Shown one piece after another: positions 15,951-25,789 of a DNA stretch of 44,044 nt. Below the pieces are notes generated by a model. That model was not told the origin of the DNA. It ran no database searches and worked only from the letters and a program-made list of their open reading frames with translations. The position numbers and the translations under genes are program-made. The stretch's first letter is position 1. The number at the start of each line of letters is the position of its first letter. Source of the DNA: an uncultured Flavobacteriaceae bacterium (GTDB lineage: Bacteria; Bacteroidota; Bacteroidia; Flavobacteriales; Flavobacteriaceae); the NCBI GenBank assembly GCA_938010765.1, contig CALLVX010000126.1, positions 1 through 44,044 of the forward strand. The letters are read 5' to 3'.

Positions 15951-17410
15951 AGTCGTTAAAAGACATATTGTATGGGGTAGGCCTCACCGCTGTAAGCGGC
16001 ACCACGAATATGATGGTGAATGCCGTATGCTTTGATTCCAGAACTGTGGGAATGGATGATGTGTTCGTGGCGATCAAAGGTATTTTGACCGACGGGCATA
16101 AGTATATAGACCAAGCGATCAATAGCGGCGCCAAGGCCATTGTCTGTGAAGAGATGCCCGAAAAACTGGTCAATGAAATCACCTATGTAGAAGTTCGTAA
16201 TGGGAACATCGCCCTAGCGGTAATGGCATCGAACTTTTACAACAATCCATCGAAAAACCTAAAACTGATTGGAATTACCGGTACCAACGGGAAAACTACG
16301 ATAAGTAGTCTCCTATATCGGTTGTTCAAGAAGGCAGGATATAAAGTGGGCTTATTATCGACCATTAAAATAATGGTTGATGAACAGGAATATAAAACGA
16401 CCCATACAACGCCAGATGCATTGACCATCAATCATCATCTAAACCTAATGAGCGAGGCAGGGGTCGAATACTGTTTTATGGAGGTCAGTTCTCATGGTAT
16501 TGATCAAAAACGAACACAGGGTTTGGTATTCGAAGGAGCCATTTTTACCAATTTGTCACATGATCATTTAGACTATCATAACAGCTTTGCCGAGTATCGG
16601 GATACCAAGAAAACCTTGTTCGATGAATTGTCTAAAAAAGCGTTTGCGCTTACCAATATAGACGATAAGAACGGGCTGGTGATGTTACAGAACACTAGCG
16701 CGCGAAAGTATACTTATGCGCTCAAGAACTACGCGGACTATCGAGCCAAGGTGTTAGAGAATCAATTTGATGGGCAGTTATTAAAAATCAATGACAACGA
16801 GCTTTGGACAAAACTTATAGGATATTTCAATGCCTATAACATGCTGGCAATTTATGCAACTGCAGACCTTTTGGGTCTTGAGCGGTTCGAAGTGCTGCGA
16901 TTATTAAGTGAATTGGATAACGTAGATGGAAGGTTTCAATACTATATATCGAAAGAAAAAATTACTGCCATAGTTGATTATGCCCATACGCCGGATGCAC
17001 TAAAAAATGTGCTTGATACTATCAACACATTGAGAACTGGAAATGAAAACGTCATCACCGTTGTGGGGTGTGGTGGCGATAGAGACAGGTCTAAGCGTCC
17101 GGTTATGGGTCATATCGCTTCCGAGATGAGCAATAAGGCGATTTTTACTTCGGATAATCCGAGAACTGAACCGCCCCATTCTATCATTGAGGAAATGGAA
17201 GCTGGGGTAGAACCGCAGAATATAAAAAAAATAGTGTCGATAGAAAATCGCAAACAGGCCATCAAGACCGCCTGTCAAATGGCAATGGCGAACGACATCA
17301 TTTTAGTAGCGGGGAAAGGACATGAAACCTATCAGGAAACCAATGGCAATCGCATAGACTTTGATGATTTTAAAATAGTAAGGGAGCTGTTGGTGGCGCT
17401 TGATAAATAA
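15947..17410 (+). CDS. murE: UDP-MurNAc-L-Ala-D-Glu-meso-DAP ligase MurE
   Basis: MurE adds the third residue to the peptidoglycan stem peptide, with ATP, in the cytoplasm. The 487 residues show the ATP-binding loop GITGTNGKTT (109-118), the central HTTPDAL and SSHGIDQKR substrate regions, and DNPR at 403-406. DNPR is the motif linked to meso-diaminopimelate selection rather than lysine, so the cell wall should be of the DAP type. The ATGA overlap with the PBP gene indicates coupling. Confidence 0.96.
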   Translation: MKSLKDILYGVGLTAVSGTTNMMVNAVCFDSRTVGMDDVFVAIKGILTDGHKYIDQAINSGAKAIVCEEMPEKLVNEITYVEVRNGNIALAVMASNFYNNPSKNLKLIGITGTNGKTTISSLLYRLFKKAGYKVGLLSTIKIMVDEQEYKTTHTTPDALTINHHLNLMSEAGVEYCFMEVSSHGIDQKRTQGLVFEGAIFTNLSHDHLDYHNSFAEYRDTKKTLFDELSKKAFALTNIDDKNGLVMLQNTSARKYTYALKNYADYRAKVLENQFDGQLLKINDNELWTKLIGYFNAYNMLAIYATADLLGLERFEVLRLLSELDNVDGRFQYYISKEKITAIVDYAHTPDALKNVLDTINTLRTGNENVITVVGCGGDRDRSKRPVMGHIASEMSNKAIFTSDNPRTEPPHSIIEEMEAGVEPQNIKKIVSIENRKQAIKTACQMAMANDIILVAGKGHETYQETNGNRIDFDDFKIVRELLVALDK

Positions 17411-17428
17411 AAATAGAAAACCGTAAGA

Positions 17429-18649
17429 ATGCTATATTACCTATTCGACTATTTAGAAAAACAGTACCAGTTCCCAGGTGCAAGCTTGTTTAGCTTCTAC
17501 ACCTTTCGGGCCGCTATGGCGGTGCTGTTCTCCTTGATAATTGCTGCAGCTTTTGGGAAACGTATTATTCTCTTTCTGCAAAAGAGGCAGATTGGAGAAA
17601 CGATTCGAGACCTTGGGTTAGAGGGGCAAAAGCAGAAGGCGGGTACCCCTACTATGGGAGGGTTGATCATTATCATGGCGACCTTGATTCCCGTATTGCT
17701 GTTCTCCAAACTCGATAATATTTACGTTATCCTATTAATTGTAACCACTTTGTGGATGGGCCTCATTGGCTTTACCGATGATTACATTAAAATTTTTAAG
17801 AAAGATAAAGGAGGTCTTAACGGGCGTTTTAAGGTGCTGGGGCAAGTAGTGCTTGGTATGGCGGTAGGTGCGGTGCTCTACTTTCATCCCGAAGTGACGA
17901 TGCGAGAAAGGAACACCACAAAAATCACAGATGACTTTAAGGTAGAACTTGTACAAGGCGAAGAAATTAGGTCTACCCGTACAACGGTTCCGTTTTTCAA
18001 GAACAACGAACTCGATTATAGCGAGTTCATCGCATGGGCAGGTGAAGGAGCTGTTAACTACGCCTGGTTGATTTTTATCCCCATCGTTATTTTTATTGTT
18101 TCGGGTGTGTCAAATGGTGCGAATCTTACCGATGGTATCGATGGTTTGGCGGGCGGTACTTCCGCGATTATTGTTTTCACCCTTGGAGTGTTTACCTGGA
18201 TCTCGGGAAACTATGTGTTCTCTGATTATCTAGATATCATGTTTATTCCCAATGTTGCCGAGCTCGTCGTTTTTATTGCGGCCTTTTTGGGGGCCTTGGT
18301 CGGCTTTCTATGGTACAACGCCTTTCCTGCCCAAGTTTTCATGGGAGATACAGGGAGTTTAACGATCGGTGGGGTCATTGCGGTAATTGCCATTATCATC
18401 CGAAAAGAACTTTTGATTCCGCTATTGTGCGGTATTTTTTTCGCAGAATCATTATCAGTAATGATCCAAGTTGGCTATTTCAAGTATACGAAGAAGAAGT
18501 TTGGAGAAGGCAGGCGTGTTTTTTTAATGGCGCCCCTGCACCATCATTTTCAGAAAAAAGGATACCACGAAAGTAAAATCGTAACGCGATTCTGGGTAGT
18601 TGGGATCATTTTGGCCATCATCACTTTTGTGACTCTAAAGATTCGATAA
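17429..18649 (+). CDS. mraY: Phospho-MurNAc-pentapeptide transferase MraY
   Basis: MraY transfers phospho-MurNAc-pentapeptide to undecaprenyl phosphate, making lipid I at the inner membrane. The 406-residue polytopic protein has the catalytic blocks [20 protein letters not shown] and FMGDTGSL, plus the [11 protein letters not shown] loop. It is longer than the E. coli enzyme (about 360) because of an extra loop of roughly 45 residues after the [15 protein letters not shown] helix; I recall this as usual in Bacteroidota. Confidence 0.96.
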   Translation: MLYYLFDYLEKQYQFPGASLFSFYTFRAAMAVLFSLIIAAAFGKRIILFLQKRQIGETIRDLGLEGQKQKAGTPTMGGLIIIMATLIPVLLFSKLDNIYVILLIVTTLWMGLIGFTDDYIKIFKKDKGGLNGRFKVLGQVVLGMAVGAVLYFHPEVTMRERNTTKITDDFKVELVQGEEIRSTRTTVPFFKNNELDYSEFIAWAGEGAVNYAWLIFIPIVIFIVSGVSNGANLTDGIDGLAGGTSAIIVFTLGVFTWISGNYVFSDYLDIMFIPNVAELVVFIAAFLGALVGFLWYNAFPAQVFMGDTGSLTIGGVIAVIAIIIRKELLIPLLCGIFFAESLSVMIQVGYFKYTKKKFGEGRRVFLMAPLHHHFQKKGYHESKIVTRFWVVGIILAIITFVTLKIR

Positions 18650-18650
18650 A

Positions 18651-19985
18651 ATGGCTTTTTTGGTGGTATTGGGAGGTGGTGAAAGCGGAGTAGGAACCGC
18701 AATTTTAGGAAAACAGAAGGGATATAAGGTATTTGTATCCGACAGAGGAGAGATTAAAAAAAAATATAAAAACGTTCTTGAACATTTTGAGATAGACTGG
18801 GAAGAAGGGAAGCATACCGAGGCGACCATTTTAAGTGGGGATCTTGTGATGAAAAGCCCGGGTATTCCCGATACGGTGCCATTAGTGGTGGCTTTGAAAG
18901 AACGGGGTATTCCTGTGATTTCGGAAATCGAATTTGCTTCGCGCTATACAGATGCGCTATTGGTTGGCATTACCGGTAGTAATGGGAAAACCACGACTAC
19001 GATGCTAACCAACCATTTGCTGAAATCTGATGGAGCCAATGTGGGCATGGCAGGAAACATTGGCGATAGTTTTGCCAAGATGGTGGCCGAAAATAGTTTC
19101 GATTATTACGTGCTTGAAATTAGCAGTTTCCAATTAGACGGGATTGTTGATTTTAAACCGCACATCGCGATCATTACCAACATTACGCCTGATCATTTAG
19201 ATCGTTATAATTATGAGTTCGATAACTATGTCGCTTCCAAATTTCGAATAACGGAAAATCAAACGGAAGATGATTATTTGATTTATGACGCCGATGATGA
19301 AGTGTTGGCCGATTGGTTAGAAAAGCACCCGGTAAAATCAAAATTAATACCCTTTTCCATCGAAAAACAGTTTCAGCAAGGGGCCTATCTCAAGAACAAC
19401 GAAATCGAAATAACAACAGCCAATAATACTATAACTATCATGAAGGAAACCCTCGCCCTAGAAGGAAAACACAATTTGAAGAATACCATGGCCGCTGCAA
19501 CCGCTGCAAAATTGGTAAGTATTCGCAAGCAGACAATACGCGAGAGTGTAATGAATTTTCAAGGAGCCGCCCATAGATTGGAAAAGGTTTTGAAAATACA
19601 TCATGTACAATATATCAATGACTCAAAGGCCACAAATGTAAATGCAACTTACTATGCCTTAGATAGTGTATCATCGCCCACAGTATGGTTGGTTGGCGGG
19701 GTAGATAAAGGCAACGATTATCGGGAGCTGATGCCCTTGGTTCGCGAGAAGGTCAAAGCGATTATCTGCTTGGGAAAAGAAAATACGAAACTCAAGGAGA
19801 CCTTTGGGAACGTAGTGGATCTTATGGTAGAAACATTCGCGATGGAGGAGGCCGTAAAAGTGGCCTATAAGATAGCAGAACGCGGTGATACTGTTTTACT
19901 GTCGCCCGCCTGCGCCAGTTTCGACTTGTTTGAAAATTATGAAGACCGTGGTGACCAGTTTAAAGAAGCAATTAAAAGTTTATAA
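18651..19985 (+). CDS. murD: UDP-MurNAc-L-alanine:D-glutamate ligase MurD
   Basis: MurD adds D-glutamate to UDP-MurNAc-L-alanine with ATP. The 444 residues begin with the UMA-binding GGGESGVG (8-15), then the P-loop GITGSNGKTTTT near residue 104, NITPDHLDRY and the C-terminal DSKATN. Its start is one base after the mraY stop, and its stop overlaps the ftsW start (TAATG). Confidence 0.96.
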   Translation: MAFLVVLGGGESGVGTAILGKQKGYKVFVSDRGEIKKKYKNVLEHFEIDWEEGKHTEATILSGDLVMKSPGIPDTVPLVVALKERGIPVISEIEFASRYTDALLVGITGSNGKTTTTMLTNHLLKSDGANVGMAGNIGDSFAKMVAENSFDYYVLEISSFQLDGIVDFKPHIAIITNITPDHLDRYNYEFDNYVASKFRITENQTEDDYLIYDADDEVLADWLEKHPVKSKLIPFSIEKQFQQGAYLKNNEIEITTANNTITIMKETLALEGKHNLKNTMAAATAAKLVSIRKQTIRESVMNFQGAAHRLEKVLKIHHVQYINDSKATNVNATYYALDSVSSPTVWLVGGVDKGNDYRELMPLVREKVKAIICLGKENTKLKETFGNVVDLMVETFAMEEAVKVAYKIAERGDTVLLSPACASFDLFENYEDRGDQFKEAIKSL

Positions 19986-21187
19986 TGCTCGATTTATTCA
20001 ATAAGATAAAAGGTGATAAAGCCATTTGGGCCGTAGTGGCGCTCTTGGCCTTGTTCTCATTTTTACCGGTGTACAGTGCAAGTAGCAATTTGGTATATGT
20101 GGTAGGGAAGGGTACCACCATTGGGCACTTATTGAAGCATGCTTTTTTATTGGTGTTGGGCTTTGGCATTATTTATGGGGTACATCGGATACCCACCCAT
20201 TTTTTTAAAGGCTTGTCTTTGATCGCCTTACCCATAGTATTAGTGCTATTGGCCTTTACCTTGGCCCAGGGTACTACGATTGGGGGTGCCAATGCTAGCC
20301 GGTGGATAAGCGTTCCCTTTGTGGGAATCAGTTTTCAGACCTCTAACCTGGCTTCGGTGGTTTTGATGATTTATGTGGCGCGGTATCTCACCAAAATAAA
20401 AGATCAGGTAATTACATTCAAAGAAAGCATACTGCCCTTATGGCTACCGGTTTTTCTCGTATTGATACTGATTTTGCCTGCCAATTTCTCCACGGCGGCC
20501 ATTATTTTTTCAATGGTATTGTTACTTTGTTTCTTAGGAGGGTATCCATTGAAATACTTGTCAGGGATTGTAGCTACCGGGTTGTTGTGCCTTATTCTAT
20601 TCATTCTAACGGCCAAAGCACTTCCTGATTTATTCGAAAACCGAGTGGATACATGGGAGAAAAGGATTACCAGTTTTACAAACGGTGAAGACTCAGAAGC
20701 AGATTACCAAATAGAAAAAGCGAAAATTGCAATTGCTACAGGAGGCATTGTCGGCAAGGGCGCCGGTAAAAGCATACAGAAGAATTTCTTGCCGCAAAGT
20801 TCCTCAGATTTTATATATGCTATTATTATAGAGGAGTATGGTTTGGTAGGGGGTTTTGCCTTAATGTTTTTTTACTTGCTGCTGCTTTTTCGAATTGTGG
20901 TAGTTGCTAATGGGAATACCACCATTTTTGGAAAATTATTGGTTTTGGGAGTCGGGTTGCCAATCGTATTTCAAGCACTGATCAATATGGCCGTTGCGGT
21001 AGAGTTGTTTCCTGTAACCGGGCAGACGCTACCCCTTATTAGTAGCGGCGGAACCTCTAGTTGGATGACCTGTTTGGCTATCGGCATTATTTTAAGCGCC
21101 AGTGTCAAAGAAACAGCAAAAAGCAAAAAAAGTAGTAGTGGAATAATTAAAAATAACCCTTTAGAAATTCTAAGTGGGCAACTATAA
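19985..21187 (+). CDS. ftsW: Septal peptidoglycan glycosyltransferase FtsW
   Basis: FtsW is the SEDS-family polymerase that builds septal glycan strands with the class B PBP. The 400-residue polytopic membrane protein has the SEDS signatures [26 protein letters not shown] and the C-terminal [15 protein letters not shown]. The start overlaps murD and the end overlaps murG by 14 bases, typical of this cluster. Confidence 0.95.
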   Translation: MLDLFNKIKGDKAIWAVVALLALFSFLPVYSASSNLVYVVGKGTTIGHLLKHAFLLVLGFGIIYGVHRIPTHFFKGLSLIALPIVLVLLAFTLAQGTTIGGANASRWISVPFVGISFQTSNLASVVLMIYVARYLTKIKDQVITFKESILPLWLPVFLVLILILPANFSTAAIIFSMVLLLCFLGGYPLKYLSGIVATGLLCLILFILTAKALPDLFENRVDTWEKRITSFTNGEDSEADYQIEKAKIAIATGGIVGKGAGKSIQKNFLPQSSSDFIYAIIIEEYGLVGGFALMFFYLLLLFRIVVVANGNTTIFGKLLVLGVGLPIVFQALINMAVAVELFPVTGQTLPLISSGGTSSWMTCLAIGIILSASVKETAKSKKSSSGIIKNNPLEILSGQL

Positions 21188-22259
21188 GTTCATACTTTCT
21201 GGTGGGGGTACGGGAGGTCATATTTATCCGGCCATAGCCATTGCGAATGAGTTAAGGCGACGACACCCTCAGGCAGAGTTTCTTTTTGTCGGGGCAAAAG
21301 ACCGAATGGAGATGGAAAAGGTACCGCGGGCCGGGTACCCCATAGAAGGTTTATGGATTACCGGGTTACAACGGAAACTAACCCTTAAAAATTTAATGTT
21401 TCCTTTTAAGTTAATAAGTAGTTTGATCAAAGCAAGAGCCATAGTATCCAAGTTTAAGCCCAATGCCGTAATCGGCACTGGAGGCTTTGCCAGTGGTCCT
21501 CTATTGGGGGTTGCTTCAGGACGCCGTATTCCCTGTGTCTTGCAAGAACAAAATTCCTATGCAGGAATTACCAATAAGTTGTTAAAGAACAGAGTGGCCA
21601 AAATTTGTGTCGCTTATGACGGCATGGAGCGTTTTTTTCCTGATAACAAGATTGTGAAGACGGGAAATCCGGTACGGGAAGATTTAGTTGAAATCAAAGC
21701 GGATCAAAAAGAAGCTTTGGAGTTTTTCCAATTAGATCTAACTAAAAGAACCTTGCTTATCCTAGGTGGGAGTTTGGGTGCTAGAAGAATCAACCAGCTA
21801 ATTGAAAAAGAACTCAACTATTTTGAGTCGCTGGGTATTCAACTGGTATGGCAATGTGGTAAGCTCTATTATGAAACGTATAAAAAATATAATTCAGAGT
21901 ATGTGAAAGTAGTCGATTTTCTAAATCGAATGGATTATACTTATGCAGCGGCCGATATAATTATATCAAGAGCGGGGGCCGGATCGGTATCTGAATTATG
22001 TATTGTTGGGAAGCCCGTAATTTTTATCCCCTCTCCCAACGTATCTGAAGATCATCAAACAAAAAATGCAGAAGCCCTAGTGAATGAGGAAGCTGCCTTG
22101 TTATTGAAAGAATCACAATTGGAGACAGATTTCGAGACCGTTTTTTCCAAGCTCAATGAATCAGAGGTAGCGCAAGTTGCGCTAGGAGAAAATATCAAGA
22201 AATTGGCCTTGCCAGACGCAACAAAGCATATTGTTGATGAAATTGAAAAGCTCTTATAA
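21174..22259 (+). CDS. murG: UDP-GlcNAc:lipid I glycosyltransferase MurG
   Basis: MurG adds GlcNAc to lipid I to form lipid II at the inner face of the membrane. The 361 residues carry the N-terminal [11 protein letters not shown] (10-20), [11 protein letters not shown], and the donor-binding region [11 protein letters not shown]. The start is a GTG at 21174 inside the end of ftsW. A 66-base gap separates it from murC, with no terminator visible. Confidence 0.96.
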   Translation: MGNYKFILSGGGTGGHIYPAIAIANELRRRHPQAEFLFVGAKDRMEMEKVPRAGYPIEGLWITGLQRKLTLKNLMFPFKLISSLIKARAIVSKFKPNAVIGTGGFASGPLLGVASGRRIPCVLQEQNSYAGITNKLLKNRVAKICVAYDGMERFFPDNKIVKTGNPVREDLVEIKADQKEALEFFQLDLTKRTLLILGGSLGARRINQLIEKELNYFESLGIQLVWQCGKLYYETYKKYNSEYVKVVDFLNRMDYTYAAADIIISRAGAGSVSELCIVGKPVIFIPSPNVSEDHQTKNAEALVNEEAALLLKESQLETDFETVFSKLNESEVAQVALGENIKKLALPDATKHIVDEIEKLL

Positions 22260-22325
22260 GGAAAAGCCAATGGCTGTTTCCTCGAAGACAGGGCAGTAAT
22301 TTGTAAATGGATTAAAAATAAATAA

Positions 22326-23678
22326 ATGAACTTGAATACCATACATAACGTCTATTTCATCGGTATCGGAGGTATCGGTATGTCTGCTTTGGCACGCTAT
22401 TTCAGGTTTATAGGCAAGCAGGTGGCTGGCTATGATAAAACTGAAACGCCACTGACGCAAGAATTGGTTTCGGTGGGTGTTGACATTCATTATGAAGATC
22501 GTTTGGAGTCTATTTCTTCGGCTTATTTGAACAACGAAGATACCTTGGTGGTATATACCCCCGCAGTGTCATCGCAGCACTCCGAGTACCAGTATTTCTT
22601 GAAGCACGATTTCGATATTAAGAAACGCTCAGAAGTTTTAGGCCTGATTACCGAAAGCACCTTCTGTTTAGCCGTAGCTGGCACGCATGGCAAGACGACC
22701 ACCTCTTGTATTCTTGCCCACTTGCTTAAGGAGGCAGGTACGCCTCTTACTGCTTTTCTGGGCGGGATCTCAGAAGATTTTAACAGCAACTTTCTTTTTC
22801 AAGGCAACGAATATTCGGTAGTAGAGGCCGATGAGTTCGACCGTTCTTTTTTGCGTCTTTCGCCTAATATTGCTTGTATCACCTCGATGGATTCCGACCA
22901 TTTGGATATTTATGGTAATGTTGGTGAATTGCATAAGTCGTTTAGAGATTTCGTGGGTCGCATAAAACCGGGGGGTACCCTTATTGTACGCAACGGTTTG
23001 CCAATAGATGGCATTACCTATGGTATTGAAGATGATTCGGATTATTGTATCCGAAATTTAAGAATAGAACATGGTACCTACATATTTGATTTGGAAACTC
23101 CCGATACCGTTCTAACGGGAGTTAAATTTAACAAACCGGGCAGGCACAACCTGCTCAATGGTCTTGTCGCTTTCGCAATGGCGGTACAAACAGGTTCCCC
23201 GGTGAACCGCCTAGCGGACGCCTTGCAAACCTTCAAAGGAGTGCAACGACGTTTTTCATATAAAATAAAGTCAGATGATTTTGTTTTTATAGATGATTAC
23301 GCTCACCACCCAACCGAGATAGATGCGGTTTATCAAGCGATCTCGGAAATGCATCCTGCAAAAAAAGTGTTGGTTATTTTTCAACCCCATCTGTATTCAA
23401 GAACGCAGGACTTCGCAGATGATTTTGCCAAGAGTCTTTCGAAGTTCGATAGCATCTTGCTGTTAGATATTTATCCCGCTAGGGAAGAACCGATTGCGGG
23501 TGTCAACTCTGAATGGCTTTTGGCCAAGATTACCAATACAAATAAAGGGTTAGTTGAAAAATCGAACCTCATAAAAGAAATAAAAAAACAAAACCCGGAG
23601 ATCCTAGTTACTTTGGGTGCAGGTGATATCGGCTTGGAGGTCACAAAAATAAAAAGGGAATTGGAATATGCGAATTAA
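22326..23678 (+). CDS. murC: UDP-MurNAc:L-alanine ligase MurC
   Basis: MurC adds L-alanine to UDP-MurNAc, the first stem-peptide step. The 450 residues begin with the nucleotide-binding GIGGIGMSALARYF (13-26), followed by the P-loop GTHGKTTTS, EADEFDRSF and the C-terminal DDYAHHPTEI. Its end overlaps ftsQ by 11 bases. Confidence 0.96.
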   Translation: MNLNTIHNVYFIGIGGIGMSALARYFRFIGKQVAGYDKTETPLTQELVSVGVDIHYEDRLESISSAYLNNEDTLVVYTPAVSSQHSEYQYFLKHDFDIKKRSEVLGLITESTFCLAVAGTHGKTTTSCILAHLLKEAGTPLTAFLGGISEDFNSNFLFQGNEYSVVEADEFDRSFLRLSPNIACITSMDSDHLDIYGNVGELHKSFRDFVGRIKPGGTLIVRNGLPIDGITYGIEDDSDYCIRNLRIEHGTYIFDLETPDTVLTGVKFNKPGRHNLLNGLVAFAMAVQTGSPVNRLADALQTFKGVQRRFSYKIKSDDFVFIDDYAHHPTEIDAVYQAISEMHPAKKVLVIFQPHLYSRTQDFADDFAKSLSKFDSILLLDIYPAREEPIAGVNSEWLLAKITNTNKGLVEKSNLIKEIKKQNPEILVTLGAGDIGLEVTKIKRELEYAN

Positions 23679-24387
23679 TTGGAACTACATAAAATTGTTG
23701 GCACTAGTCTTAATAATCGGGGGACTCTATGCATTCTCGGGTATTCGGAACCAGCAAAAGAGAATAGACGGAATGCACGTTGAGTTTGTCGGAGACCAGA
23801 ATCTCTACATAGATCAAGACATGGTTAATAAATTGTTAATACAAAAATTCGGTGGGCTCGAAAACCTGCCCAAAGAAAAATTAGTTTTGAATGCGATGGA
23901 GAAGGCCGTTGAGGCCAACAAAATGGTGAAAAGTGCCCAAGTTTATCTTACTGTAGATGGTGAACTTACGTCCAAAATTGTTCAACGTAAGCCAATCGGA
24001 CGAATAGAAGGGGACTCAAAGTTCTATATGGATGATGAGGGGAATCGTATGCCCTTGTCTGCCATTCATTCGGCTCGTGTGCCTATTATTACAGGTAAAA
24101 TAACAGGTGAGAGTTTAGAAGATGTATATGAAATTCTGAAGTATATCAATGAAGATGATTTTCTTAGAAAGAATGTTATCGGTATACACATTGAGGATAT
24201 AGAGGAATACCAATTGAAATTTCGAATGGAGAATTTCGTGGTGCATCTAGGAAGTATTGAAAATCTAGAGCAAAAATTTAGCAATTTCAAGGCCTTTTAT
24301 ACGAAGGCTAGAAAAGATGAAACCTTGGAAAATTTTGCCATGGTGAATTTAGAGTTTAACAATCAAGTAGTGTGCACCAAAATTTAA
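23668..24387 (+). CDS. ftsQ: Cell division protein FtsQ
   Basis: FtsQ is a bitopic divisome scaffold that recruits FtsL and FtsB. The 239-residue protein has one N-terminal membrane segment (about 9-25) and a periplasmic part with a POTRA-like region from about residue 36, then the FtsQ-type LVKSAQVYLTVDGELTSKIVQRKPIGRI-like strand pattern. It is diverged, as in other Bacteroidota, and position between murC and ftsA supports the call. Confidence 0.92.
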   Translation: MRINWNYIKLLALVLIIGGLYAFSGIRNQQKRIDGMHVEFVGDQNLYIDQDMVNKLLIQKFGGLENLPKEKLVLNAMEKAVEANKMVKSAQVYLTVDGELTSKIVQRKPIGRIEGDSKFYMDDEGNRMPLSAIHSARVPIITGKITGESLEDVYEILKYINEDDFLRKNVIGIHIEDIEEYQLKFRMENFVVHLGSIENLEQKFSNFKAFYTKARKDETLENFAMVNLEFNNQVVCTKI

Positions 24388-24390
24388 GAT

Positions 24391-25728
24391 ATGGAAGTAG
24401 GTAATTACTCAGTCGGATTAGATATCGGTACTACGAAAATCGTTGCCATTATCGGAAAAAAGAACGAATATGGTAAGATCGAGGTACTTGGTATCGGGAA
24501 ATCTAAAAGTTTGGGGGTTCATAGAGGGGTGGTAAACAATATTACGCAAACTATCAAATCTATTCAGCAGGCAATAGAAGAGGCCGAGTTAAATTCCGGT
24601 CTTAAAATTGGTTCTGTAGTGGTCGGTATTGCAGGGCAGCATATTCGTAGTCTACAGCATAGCGATTACATTACCCGAGCCGATTCTGAAGAGGTTATCA
24701 ATGAAGATGATTTAGATACCCTTTGCAATCAGGTGTACAAATTGGTAATGCTTCCCGGAGAAGAAATCATTCACGTATTGCCACAAGAGTACAAAGTGGA
24801 CGGACAGGCTGAAATTAAAGAACCTATTGGGATGTATGGGGGTCGGCTTGAAGCCAATTTTCACGTAGTGGTAGGGCAGGTGTCATCCATTAAAAATGTC
24901 GGCAGGTGTATCAAGAGCGCAGGTCTCGATTTAGGGAACATTACCTTGGAGCCCTTGGCATCTTCCGAAGCGGTCTTAAGCAAAGAAGAGAAAGAGGCAG
25001 GAGTAGCCCTGATAGATATAGGTGGTGGTACTACCGACTTGGCCATTTTTAAAGATGGCATAATTCGGCATACCGCCGTTATTCCTTTTGGAGGGGGCGT
25101 GATAACAGAAGATATTAAAGAAGGCTGTTCTATCATCGAAAAACAGGCCGAACTTTTGAAAATCAAATTTGGATCGGCCTGGCCTGGTGAAAACAAGGAT
25201 AACGAAATTGTGTCCATTCCAGGATTACGCGGAAGGGAACCAAAGGAGATTACCTTGAAAAACCTATCTAAGATTATTCATGCTAGAGTAGTGGAGATTA
25301 TCGAACAAGTGTATGTTGAAATCAAGAATTATGGGCATGAAGAGCAAAAAAAGAAATTGATTGCAGGGATTGTTTTGACCGGCGGCGGAAGTCAATTAAA
25401 ACACTTAAAGCAATTGGTAGAATATATCACGGGAATGGACACAAGAATAGGATACCCCAATGAGCATTTGGCGGGCGATTCCGATTCTGAAATTGCGAGC
25501 CCGTTATATGCAACGGCTGTAGGTCTTCTTATGAATGCAGTTCAAAACGAGGCAAAAGAGGCCTTGGAAACAGAAAGCTCTGAAGAAATTTTAGAAGAAG
25601 AAGGAGAATTGGTAATGGCCGGAGAAGAATCGGAAACGATCCAACGCCCAAAACAAAAAAAAGAACGCAAATCGGTTTTTGACAAATGGTCGGAAAAACT
25701 GAAAGACTTTTTAGACAATGCGGAATAG
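24391..25728 (+). CDS. ftsA: Cell division protein FtsA
   Basis: FtsA is the actin-like ATPase that anchors FtsZ filaments to the membrane. The 445 residues have the phosphate-1 motif GLDIGTTKIVAIIG (9-22), the phosphate-2 region IDIGGGTTDLAIF and the adenosine motif IVLTGGGSQL. The C-terminus (VFDKWSEKLKDFLDN) is a plausible amphipathic membrane-targeting helix. It follows ftsQ after 3 bases and precedes ftsZ. Confidence 0.95.
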   Translation: MEVGNYSVGLDIGTTKIVAIIGKKNEYGKIEVLGIGKSKSLGVHRGVVNNITQTIKSIQQAIEEAELNSGLKIGSVVVGIAGQHIRSLQHSDYITRADSEEVINEDDLDTLCNQVYKLVMLPGEEIIHVLPQEYKVDGQAEIKEPIGMYGGRLEANFHVVVGQVSSIKNVGRCIKSAGLDLGNITLEPLASSEAVLSKEEKEAGVALIDIGGGTTDLAIFKDGIIRHTAVIPFGGGVITEDIKEGCSIIEKQAELLKIKFGSAWPGENKDNEIVSIPGLRGREPKEITLKNLSKIIHARVVEIIEQVYVEIKNYGHEEQKKKLIAGIVLTGGGSQLKHLKQLVEYITGMDTRIGYPNEHLAGDSDSEIASPLYATAVGLLMNAVQNEAKEALETESSEEILEEEGELVMAGEESETIQRPKQKKERKSVFDKWSEKLKDFLDNAE

Positions 25729-25789
25729 CCTGTTGGGTATTCTTAATGTAGTATTCATCAATTAAAATTAAAACCAGTAAAAATATACT